Below are positions 56,297 through 63,412 of a stretch of 64,000 bases of DNA, one piece after another. Source of the stretch: Sporichthya polymorpha DSM 43042 (GTDB lineage Bacteria > Actinomycetota > Actinomycetes > Sporichthyales > Sporichthyaceae); assembly GCF_000384115.1 (NCBI RefSeq), contig NZ_KB913029.1, positions 2,266,907 through 2,330,906 on the forward strand, read 5' to 3'. Under the pieces are notes generated by a model, which saw only the letters and a program-made list of their open reading frames with translations, did not search any database and was not told where the DNA came from. The position numbers and the translations under genes were made by a program. Position 1 is the first letter of the stretch. Every line of letters starts with the position of its first letter.

Positions 56297-57523
56297 ATGA
56301 CGGCCCCGGGCGCGGACGAACTCTCCACCGCGGCCATGCGTGCCATGGCGGCGCGGACGGACCCGGACGAACTCGCCGCCGCCGTCAGTCGCGACACCGC
56401 GACCCACGTCTGGCCCGAGCACGTCCGCGACCCGATCTTCCTGGACGCGTTGCGCAAGTCCGGCCGCGACAACGTCCGCGCGATCGTCGACGTCCTCGCC
56501 GGCCGCCTGCGGCTGGAGGACGTCAACCCCACCGGCGCGCTCGCTTTCGCGGACCTGACCGCCGAGCTCGGCATCCCGGTCAGCGAGCTGGAGCGCGGGT
56601 ACTGGGTCGGTGTCCGCGGCTTCTGGCGGGAGTGGTTCCGCCTCGCGCGCATCGAGGCCGCGAAGGGCGAGGGCACCCTCGAGGAGCTGGTCGGGCCGGC
56701 GACGATCGAGCTGCTCGACTACATCATTCACATCGTCGGGATTGTCGTCGCGCGCTACGACGCGGTGCGCGCGGAGATCCTCCGCAACCAGGAGGACCGC
56801 CGGCGCGCGCTCCTCGGCCAGATCCTCGCCCACGCGATCACGACGCCGACGAGCGAGCTGGAGAACCTGCTGGGCTACCGCCTCCGCGGGACGCACCTCG
56901 CGCTCGCGCTGGAGGTCGACGAGCGTGCCCAGGCCGAGCGGGTCGCGTCGACGCTGACCGAGACCTCCGGCGCCCTCGGCTCGCTGATGCTCCTGCACGC
57001 GCCGGGGACGTGGATGCTCTGGCTCGGCTACGCCGGCGCCGTCGGGCCGAAGGAGACCGCCGCCGTCGCGCGGGCCGCGGCCGCGACCGGAGCGACGATG
57101 GCGATCGGGGCCCCGGGCACCGGGCTGGACGGTCTGCGCCGGACCTACGAGCAGGCCCTCGACGCCGCGCGACTCCACCGCCGGATCGGGAAGCAGCCTC
57201 CGGTGCTGTGGTTCTCCGACGTCCGCCTCGAGCTGCTGATGCTCCACGACGAGGACGCCGCGCTGCAGTTCGTCGCCGACGAGCTCGGCGAGCTCGCCGG
57301 CGCCGACGAGCGTGCCGTCCGCACCTGCGAGACCCTGCTCGCCTGGCTGACCACGGGTTCCCAGTCCCGCGCCGCCACTCGCCTCGGCGTCCACGAGAAC
57401 ACCGTCCGGATCCGGATCCGCCACGCGGAGGAGGTCCTCGCCCAGGGTCTGTCCGAGCGCCGCGCCGAGGTCCTCGCCGCCCTCCGCCTCCGCCAGCTCC
57501 TCGGCCCGCCCAGCGCCCGCTGA
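56297..57523 (+). CDS. PucR-type transcriptional regulator
   Basis: 408 residues. N-terminal RsbR/sensor-like helical domain (20-150, DPELA... ELERGYWVGVRGFWREWFRL), a GGDEF-like PucR middle domain, and a C-terminal PucR HTH (TTGSQSRAATRLGVHENTVRIRIR, about 350-375). Such CdaR/PucR regulators typically sense metabolites and control adjacent catabolic genes; here the divergent FMN dehydrogenase-PhyH pair or the SDR pair are candidate targets. ATG 56297 follows TACGAT (56284-56289) by 7 nt: leaderless. Confidence 0.85.
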   Translation: MTAPGADELSTAAMRAMAARTDPDELAAAVSRDTATHVWPEHVRDPIFLDALRKSGRDNVRAIVDVLAGRLRLEDVNPTGALAFADLTAELGIPVSELERGYWVGVRGFWREWFRLARIEAAKGEGTLEELVGPATIELLDYIIHIVGIVVARYDAVRAEILRNQEDRRRALLGQILAHAITTPTSELENLLGYRLRGTHLALALEVDERAQAERVASTLTETSGALGSLMLLHAPGTWMLWLGYAGAVGPKETAAVARAAAATGATMAIGAPGTGLDGLRRTYEQALDAARLHRRIGKQPPVLWFSDVRLELLMLHDEDAALQFVADELGELAGADERAVRTCETLLAWLTTGSQSRAATRLGVHENTVRIRIRHAEEVLAQGLSERRAEVLAALRLRQLLGPPSAR

Positions 57524-57531
57524 CCTGTGGA

Positions 57532-57583
57532 AAAGAAAGGGTGACACCCCTTACTGCGGAGTAAGGGGTGTCACCCTTTCTTT
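57532..57583. terminator. Palindromic terminator, family B copy 3
   Basis: 24-bp arms (AAAGAAAGGGTGACACCCC then TTACT) with loop GCGG, the complement of the usual CCGC, so the loop is inverted relative to copies 1 and 2. Located between the convergent PucR and SDR genes. Confidence 0.88.
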
Positions 57584-57601
57584 CTTGGTCGGGGGCGCGC
57601 G

Positions 57602-58372
57602 TCAGACGAGTGAGGCGAGCCAGCCGTGGTCGACGACGAACGCGGAGCCGGTGGAGAACCGGGACCGCTCGCTGGCGAGGAAGACCGCCAGCGGGGTGAC
57701 GTCGGAGACCTGGCCCATGCGGCCCTGCTTCTGGCTGATGATCTGGTCGAACGGGACGCCGAGCGCCGCCTCGAACGTCGGCACCGCCTCCTGGACCAGG
57801 ACGGTGTCCAGGAACGTCGGGCACATCGCGTTGACGCGGACGTTGTGCGCGCGGAACTCGGTCGCCGCCGTCTTGCAGAGGTTGATGACGCCGGCCTTGG
57901 CGGCCGCGTAGTCACCGATGAGGGCGGAGCCCTTGAAGCCGGTGATCGAGGCCATGCCGATGATCGAGCCGCCGCCGGTGGCCGCCATCGCGAGCGCCGC
58001 CGAACGGATCGTCAGGAAGACGCCGTCGAGGTTGACCGACGTGACCTTCCGCCACTCCGCGAGGTTCATCTCGGCGAGGGCCATCGGGCGCCCGACTCCG
58101 GCGTTCGCGACCGCGATGTCGACGCGCCCGTGCTGCGCGACGGCACCGTCGAACAGCGCCTGGACGGATGCCTCGTCCGTCACGTCGCACTGGATCGCCG
58201 ACCCACGCGAGAGGCCCTTGGCCACGCGCTCCGCGCCCTCGCCGTCGATGTCGGAGACGACGACGATCGCGCCTTCTTTGTCGTAGGCCTCCGCGATGGC
58301 TGCTCCGATGCCGCGCGCGGCGCCGGTGATGACCGCGACCTTGTCCTGAAGTTCGCCCTGAGCAGTCGTCAC
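57602..58372 (-). CDS. SDR-family oxidoreductase
   Basis: 256 residues. TGAARGIGAAIA cofactor loop, VANAGVGRP, Ser in GMASITGFKGS and the catalytic YAAAK; C-terminus SAFVVDHGWLASLV. Similar in layout to the neighbouring SDR at 58369 (both have VRVNA/IRVNA-C-P-(T/S)F-(L/I)DT and a QK/KQQGRMG/QRLG block), so the pair arose by duplication. GTG 58372 overlaps the upstream SDR stop by 4 bp. Substrate unknown; cyclic or steroid-like alcohols are common for this group. Confidence 0.88.
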   Translation of the reverse strand: MTTAQGELQDKVAVITGAARGIGAAIAEAYDKEGAIVVVSDIDGEGAERVAKGLSRGSAIQCDVTDEASVQALFDGAVAQHGRVDIAVANAGVGRPMALAEMNLAEWRKVTSVNLDGVFLTIRSAALAMAATGGGSIIGMASITGFKGSALIGDYAAAKAGVINLCKTAATEFRAHNVRVNAMCPTFLDTVLVQEAVPTFEAALGVPFDQIISQKQGRMGQVSDVTPLAVFLASERSRFSTGSAFVVDHGWLASLV

Positions 58373-59130
58373 AGCAGGCTCCCGGTCAGTCCGCCGTCGA
58401 GGATGAAGTGCGCGCCGGTGATGAACCGCGCGTCGTCGGAGGCGAGGAACGCGGTGGTCTCCGCGACCTCCTCCGGCGTGCCGAGCCGCTGCTGCTTGAG
58501 GGCGACGACGTCGCTGAACGGCAGGCCGACGGCCGCGGTGAACGGGTCGACCAGGCGCGCCACCATCTGCGTGTCGATGAACGACGGGCAGACGGCGTTG
58601 ACGCGGATCCCGTGGTCGCGCAGCTCGATCGCGGCAGTCTCGGTCAGACGGAGCACCGCGCCCTTGGTCGCGCAGTAGCCGCCGAGCAGCGGGGCGCCGC
58701 CGAGGCCGGCCACCGAGGCCATGTTGACGATCGAGCCGCCGCCCGAGGCCAGCAGCGCCGGCACGGCGTGCTTGATGCCGAAGAACACGCCCTTGACGTT
58801 GACCGCCAGGAGCTTGTCGATGTCGGCCTCGGTGTGTTCGTGGAGCGGCTTGCCGATCTCGATACCGGCGTTGTTCACGACGATGTCGAGTCCGCCGAAC
58901 TCGGAGACGGTCGCGTCGACGGCCGCCTGGACGTCGTCGGCCTTGGTCACGTCGCAGGCCAGGGAGGCCGCGCCGGGAAGTGCCGCGGCGGCCTTGGCGG
59001 CCCCCTCGGCGTCGATGTCGGTGAGGAGCACGCGGGCACCCCGCTCGGCGAAGAGCACCGCAATCGCGTGCCCCAGGCCCTGCGCGGCGCCGGTGACGAG
59101 GGCCCTCTTGCCCTGCAGGTCAGCCAGCAT
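58369..59130 (-). CDS. SDR-family oxidoreductase (paralogue of neighbour)
   Basis: 253 residues. TGAAQGLGHAIA, VVNNAGIEIG, Ser in NMASVAGLGGAP and catalytic YCATK; C-terminal FILDGGLTGSLL. First gene of the two-SDR operon. ATG 59130 lies 7 nt after TAGGGT on the minus strand: leaderless. Divergent from the acyl-CoA ligase gene, which suggests a joint pathway for oxidising and activating a hydroxylated acid or alcohol (inference). Confidence 0.9.
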   Translation of the reverse strand: MLADLQGKRALVTGAAQGLGHAIAVLFAERGARVLLTDIDAEGAAKAAAALPGAASLACDVTKADDVQAAVDATVSEFGGLDIVVNNAGIEIGKPLHEHTEADIDKLLAVNVKGVFFGIKHAVPALLASGGGSIVNMASVAGLGGAPLLGGYCATKGAVLRLTETAAIELRDHGIRVNAVCPSFIDTQMVARLVDPFTAAVGLPFSDVVALKQQRLGTPEEVAETTAFLASDDARFITGAHFILDGGLTGSLL

Positions 59131-59280
59131 GGGCCCTACCCTAGAGCGACGTGGGTCACACGCAACATGTTGGAAACCAACACCGGGTCGGGCTCAGATC
59201 GTGCGAATTCGCCCTCGACCCCGCATGATCAGGCCCTTAGTGTCTCCCGCCACAGGTGGAATCCGGAGAGGACGCGGGCG

Positions 59281-60846
59281 ATGCACGACTACACGATCGG
59301 CACCCTTCTGGAGCGGGCCTGCCGCTCGTACGGGCCCCGCACCGCCGTCGTCGACGGGGACCGCCGGATCACCTACTCCGAGCTCATCTCCACCGTCCGC
59401 CGCCACGGGCGGGCCTTGCTCGCGACCGGCCTTCGTCCCGGGGACCGCGTCGCGCTGCTCATGCCCGACCGGCCGGAACTGCTCTACGCCTACTACGGCG
59501 CCCTGTGGGCCGGCCTCGCCGTCGTCCCCCTGAACGCCCGGCTGGGCGCCGAGGACCAGGAGTACATCCTCGCCGACTCCGGCGCGAAGGCGGTCGTCCA
59601 CGACCGCGCGTACGCGGAGCGGCTTTCCGGCATCCTGGGCCGGACCTCGATCGAGCATCGCCTGGGCGTCGACGAGGACGCGATCCTCGACGGCGGATCG
59701 CCCCTGGGTCTGCTCGCGGACAAGGAGTCCGACGCGGCGGGTGTCCCGGCCGTCGCGCCGGACGACTTGTTCGGCATCTACTACACCGGTGGCACGACCG
59801 GGCGCCCCAAGGGTGTGGCGCACACGCATCGCACGTTCATCTCCGCCCTCCTCTCCGAACTCCTCGAGCTCGGTCTCGGTGAGGCGGACGTGTTCGCGCA
59901 CTGCGCGCCGCTGACACACGCCAGTGGCGGGTTCGTGCTGCCGGTGTGGATGCGCGGTGGCACGAACGTCGTCCTCGGCGGCTTCGACCCGGACAAGCTG
60001 CTGGCGGCGATCGAGACCGAGAAGGTCACCGCAACTCTGCTCGTGCCGACGATGATCTACGTCCTGCTCGACCACCCTGCGACGAAGACGGCGGATCTGT
60101 CCTCGCTCAGGACGATCGTCTACGGCGCGGCCCCGATGGGCCTGGAGCGGCTGATCGAGGGCCTCGAGCGCTTCGGCCCGATCTTCGCCCAGCTCTACGG
60201 CCAGACCGAGGCCCCCAACCAGCTCACCGTCCTGACGAAGGACGACCACGCGGAGGCTCTGAGGACCCGTCAGTTCGAGCCGCTGAGCTCCTGTGGCCGG
60301 CCGGTCCTCATCGCGGACGTGCGGCTGCTCGACGACGACCTCAACGAGGTCCCGATGGGCGAGCCGGGCGAGATCTGCGCCCGTGGCCCGCACGTCATGA
60401 CGGGCTACTGGAACCGCCCGGAGGAGACCGCCTCGACGTTGCGCGACGGCTGGCTCTGCACCGGCGACATCGCGAAGGCCGACGAGCGCGGGTTCCTCTA
60501 CATCGTCGACCGCAAGAAGGACATGATCATCTCCGGCGGGTACAACGTGTACCCGAAGGAGGTCGAGGCGGCGCTGTTCGCCCACCCGGCTGTGCGTGAC
60601 GTCGCCGTCATCGGCGTCCCGGACGAGAAGTGGGGCGAGTCGGTGAAGGCCGTCGTCGTCGCCGACCCCGACACGCAGGTCACGGCCGAGGAGCTCATCG
60701 CCTGGGTCAAGGAGCGCAAGGGCTCGGTGAACTGCCCGAAGACCGTCGACTTCGTCGAGGCGATCCCGCTCACCGCCGTCGGCAAGCACGACAAGCCCGC
60801 GCTGCGCAAGCAGTACTGGGGTGGCAAGACCCGCGCGGTCAACTAG
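59281..60846 (+). CDS. AMP-dependent acyl-CoA synthetase/ligase
   Basis: 521 residues of the ANL superfamily. P-loop YYTGGTTGRPKGVAHTHR (about 167-184), YGAAPMGLE, YGQTEAPN, the hinge-side GWLCTGDIAKADERGFLYIVDR, KDMIISGGYNVYPKEVE, and the catalytic lysine in AVGKHDKPALRK. Activates a carboxylic acid to its CoA thioester with ATP; medium-chain or aromatic acids are likely. ATG 59281 has GGAGAGGA upstream. Divergent from the SDR pair. Confidence 0.93.
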   Translation: MHDYTIGTLLERACRSYGPRTAVVDGDRRITYSELISTVRRHGRALLATGLRPGDRVALLMPDRPELLYAYYGALWAGLAVVPLNARLGAEDQEYILADSGAKAVVHDRAYAERLSGILGRTSIEHRLGVDEDAILDGGSPLGLLADKESDAAGVPAVAPDDLFGIYYTGGTTGRPKGVAHTHRTFISALLSELLELGLGEADVFAHCAPLTHASGGFVLPVWMRGGTNVVLGGFDPDKLLAAIETEKVTATLLVPTMIYVLLDHPATKTADLSSLRTIVYGAAPMGLERLIEGLERFGPIFAQLYGQTEAPNQLTVLTKDDHAEALRTRQFEPLSSCGRPVLIADVRLLDDDLNEVPMGEPGEICARGPHVMTGYWNRPEETASTLRDGWLCTGDIAKADERGFLYIVDRKKDMIISGGYNVYPKEVEAALFAHPAVRDVAVIGVPDEKWGESVKAVVVADPDTQVTAEELIAWVKERKGSVNCPKTVDFVEAIPLTAVGKHDKPALRKQYWGGKTRAVN

Positions 60847-60852
60847 CCCTGC

Positions 60853-60869
60853 GGCGCCCGACGGGCGCC
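60853..60869. terminator. Short hairpin between convergent genes
   Basis: GGCGCCCG-a-CGGGCGCC, a perfect 8-bp inverted repeat 7 bp after the acyl-CoA ligase stop. No T-run; possible terminator. Confidence 0.4.
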
Positions 60870-60972
60870 TCGCGGCGTTGTCGTCCTCGCCGGTACTGCG
60901 TACACGGCTTCGTCCTCCGCCTTGCGGGGCATCCCGTCGGATCACCGCAGGGTCCGACTTCTTGACCAGGCG

Positions 60973-61842
60973 TCAGCCCAGTTCGGCGAGCCGCGGGATG
61001 ACGTCCTTGCCGAGCTTGTCCGCGAGCCGCGCGGGGTTGTCGCCGCGGGGGACGACGAAGATCACCTTCACCCCGACGGCGTGGAGCGCCTCGGCCTCGC
61101 GGAGGAACGCGTCGGTGTCGGTCTCCGGGTCGACGCGGGCGAGGGTCGTCGTGGTGATCGACGAGAAGTCCCGGCCCTCGTTCTCGCAGTGCTGCCGGAG
61201 AATGTCGAGCTTCGACTTGATCTCGTCCGGGCCGCCGAAGAGGTTGTTGGAGTCGGCGTAGCGGGCGACGAGCTTGAGCGTCTTCTTCTCGCCGCTGCCG
61301 GCGACCATGATCTCCGGCCGGGGCGAGGAGACCGGCGGGGGCGAGTTGAGCGTCTCCGCCAGGTGGTAGTGCTTGCCCTCGTACGGGCCGTTGTTGTCGC
61401 TCCACATCTGCAGGCAGATCTGCAGCGTCTCCTCCAGACGCTCGAAGCGCTCGGCGACCGGCGGGAACGGGACGCCGAGGCCCTCGTGCTCGCGGTCGAA
61501 CCAGGCGGCGCCGATGCCGAGCACCGCGCGGCCGCCGGAGAGGACGTCCAGCGTCGTGACCGTCTTGGCCAGCAGGCCGGGGTGACGGTACGTCACACCC
61601 GTGCAGAGCAGCTGCAGTTTGACCGTCGAGGTGTGCGCGGCGAGGAAGCCCAGCGCGGTGTAGCCCTCCAGCATCGGCTCCTCGGCGGGGCCGACCGGGG
61701 GGATCTGGAAGAAGTGGTCCATGAACGAGACGTGAGCGACGCCCGCGGCTTCGGCCGCCTGTCCCAGGTCGGCGATGGTCGGCGCGATTGCCGCCGGTCC
61801 GCCCGGCCAGGAGAAGCTCGCGTTGTGGATGCCTAGCTGCAC
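60973..61842 (-). CDS. LLM-class (F420-type) oxidoreductase
   Basis: 289-residue luciferase-like TIM barrel. VQLGIHNASFSWPGGP at the N-terminus, FMDHFFQIPPVG, AHTSTVKLQLLCTGVTYRHPGLLAK, LDVLSGGRAVLGIGAAWFDREHEGLG (cofactor-side motif), and GSGEKKTLKLVARYAD. Actinobacterial members often use coenzyme F420. Substrate unknown. Start GTG 61842 has TAGGAG 5 nt upstream; the extended frame runs into the sigma-factor promoter region. Confidence 0.88.
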   Translation of the reverse strand: MQLGIHNASFSWPGGPAAIAPTIADLGQAAEAAGVAHVSFMDHFFQIPPVGPAEEPMLEGYTALGFLAAHTSTVKLQLLCTGVTYRHPGLLAKTVTTLDVLSGGRAVLGIGAAWFDREHEGLGVPFPPVAERFERLEETLQICLQMWSDNNGPYEGKHYHLAETLNSPPPVSSPRPEIMVAGSGEKKTLKLVARYADSNNLFGGPDEIKSKLDILRQHCENEGRDFSSITTTTLARVDPETDTDAFLREAEALHAVGVKVIFVVPRGDNPARLADKLGKDVIPRLAELG

Positions 61843-61904
61843 ATTTGCTCCTAGTTCGCTGGATGCTCCGCTGAGTGCTTCCCCGGCCAAACCTCCGGTG
61901 TGGA

Positions 61905-61931
61905 GTGTCACATTCCCCCACAGCGGGGTTA
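61905..61931 (+). promoter_or_regulatory. Candidate SigF-type promoter of the sigma-factor gene
   Basis: GTGT at 61905-61908, 16-bp spacer, GGGGTTAT at 61925-61932 region; this resembles the SigB/SigF consensus GTTT-N15-17-GGGTAT and suggests autoregulation. Weak match, offered as a hypothesis. Confidence 0.35.
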
Positions 61932-61961
61932 TCTCCCCCCGGGCCAGAAATAACAACAGAC

Positions 61962-62768
61962 ATGACAGCGACGAAGAACCGGACGAAGATCCAGGTCAGC
62001 ACGCTGACAGCCGATGCCACCGACGCCGAGCTCTTCCGCGCTCTCGCCGTCGCGACTGTTGAGGACAACGCGCAGGAGAAGGAGCGGATCCAGGAGATCC
62101 TGGTCCGCCGTTACGACGGGCTGGTCCGCTGGCTCGCGAGCCGCTACGCCGGCCGCGCCGTGGAGACCGCCGAACTGTGCCAGGTGGGGTACGTGGGGCT
62201 GGTCCTCGCGATTCAGCGCTTCGACCCCGAACGCGGGACCGATTTCGCGAGCTTCGCCAAGCCCACCGTGCAGGGCGAGATCCGCCGGTACTTCCGGGAC
62301 AAGCGGCGGTGGATCCGGCTGCCCCGCCGGCTTCAGGAGACCAAGGCCGTCCTGCGCGACGCCACCGAGTCCCTCACGCACGAGCTCGGCCGGGCCCCGA
62401 CGGTCGACGAGCTCGCCGAGCGCCTCGCCGTCAGCCCGGAACTGGTGCTGGAGGCCCTGACCGCCGACGACGCCTTCGCGCCCACCTCCCTGGACGCGGC
62501 CGTGGGTTCCGACGGCGACGACACCTTCACGATCGCCGACACGCTCGGTGCGGAGGACAACTCGATCGACGTGATGGTCGACTGCGAGACCGTCCGCCCC
62601 CTGATCGCGGCGCTCCCGCCGCGGGAGCAGCGAATCCTGCACCTGCGCTTCTTCGCCGACAAGACCCAGGCGGAGATCGGCAAGGAACTCGGCATCTCGC
62701 AGATGCACGTCTCCCGGCTCCTCAGCCGGACCCTCGCCGGCCTCCGCCAGCAGATGCAGGCGGACTGA
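61962..62768 (+). CDS. RNA polymerase sigma factor, SigF/SigB type
   Basis: 268 residues with regions 2, 3 and 4 of the SigB/SigF/SigG group: region 2 LVRRYDGLVRWLASRYAGRA, ELCQVGYVGLVLAIQRFDPERGTDFASFAKPTVQGEIRRYFRDKRR; region 3 LTHELGRAPTVDELAERL; region 4 LPPREQRILHLRFFADKTQAEIGKELGISQMHVSRLL. Directs stress or stationary-phase genes in actinobacteria. No anti-sigma (RsbW) or anti-anti-sigma gene is adjacent, unusual for this class. ATG 61962. Confidence 0.93.
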   Translation: MTATKNRTKIQVSTLTADATDAELFRALAVATVEDNAQEKERIQEILVRRYDGLVRWLASRYAGRAVETAELCQVGYVGLVLAIQRFDPERGTDFASFAKPTVQGEIRRYFRDKRRWIRLPRRLQETKAVLRDATESLTHELGRAPTVDELAERLAVSPELVLEALTADDAFAPTSLDAAVGSDGDDTFTIADTLGAEDNSIDVMVDCETVRPLIAALPPREQRILHLRFFADKTQAEIGKELGISQMHVSRLLSRTLAGLRQQMQAD

Positions 62769-62788
62769 CGGGGCGTACGTAGCTCTCA

Positions 62789-62827
62789 CCGGGCCGGTCG
62801 CGCACACGCGCGGGCCGGCCCGGTTTT
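62789..62827 (+). terminator. Terminator of the sigma-factor gene
   Basis: CCGGGCCGG / CCGGCCCGG stem with an inner CGCG-caca-CGCG hairpin, followed by TTTTG; 20 bp after the stop. Confidence 0.75.
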
Positions 62828-62848
62828 GCGCGCGTCACAACAGGGAAC

Positions 62849-62884
62849 CAACTAGTTGCGCGACAGAAAACCTGTCGCTATGGT
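62849..62884 (+). promoter_or_regulatory. hsp20 promoter with two palindromic operators
   Basis: TTGCGC (62856-62861), 17-bp spacer, TATGGT (62879-62884). GCGACAG-N5-CTGTCGC (62860-62878) fills the spacer; CAACTAGTTG (62849-62858) overlaps the -35. The 7-N5-7 layout is the same as the RheA operator of Streptomyces hsp18, though the bases differ. Confidence 0.75.
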
Positions 62885-62964
62885 GACAGATATCAGGAGA
62901 CCGGGTTCCCGACCCGATCTCACTGCGGTGCATCGCCTGACGAGACAGAAAGGAAGCACGAGCG

Positions 62965-63411
62965 ATGCTGATGCGTACCGATCCCTTCCGTGAACTCGAC
63001 CGGATCGCGTCGGCCCTGACCGCCCCGGGCACGTGGAGCCGCCCGGCCGCGATGCCGATGGACGCCTACCGCGAGGGCGACGAGTTCGTCGCCTGCTTCG
63101 ACCTTCCGGGCGTCCAGCCGGACGGCATCGAGATCAACGTCGAGCGCAACGTGCTCACCGTCAAGGCCGAGCGTCGGCCGATCTGCGCGAACGCCGAGAT
63201 GCAGGTCTCCGAGCGTCCGCTCGGTGTCTTCTCGCGCCAGCTGTTCCTCGGCGACGCCCTCGACCTCGACCGCATCGCCGCGAGCTACGACGCCGGTGTG
63301 CTCACGTTGCGCATCCCCGTCGCGGAGAAGGCGAAGCCGCGCCGGATCGCCGTCGCCGCGGCGAGTGCGGTCGACTCCGCCGAGAACGGAGCCAAGCAGC
63401 TGCAGGCGTGA
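62965..63411 (+). CDS. Small heat-shock protein, Hsp20/alpha-crystallin family
   Basis: 148 residues. Short N-arm ([18 protein letters not shown]), alpha-crystallin domain about 32-125 ([39 protein letters not shown], then [42 protein letters not shown] with the L-x-I-type tail). ATP-independent holdase forming oligomers. ATG 62965 with GAAAGGAAG upstream; a roughly 70-nt leader from the promoter at 62856. The next frame starts 1 bp after its stop. Confidence 0.94.
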   Translation: MLMRTDPFRELDRIASALTAPGTWSRPAAMPMDAYREGDEFVACFDLPGVQPDGIEINVERNVLTVKAERRPICANAEMQVSERPLGVFSRQLFLGDALDLDRIAASYDAGVLTLRIPVAEKAKPRRIAVAAASAVDSAENGAKQLQA

Positions 63412-63412
63412 C

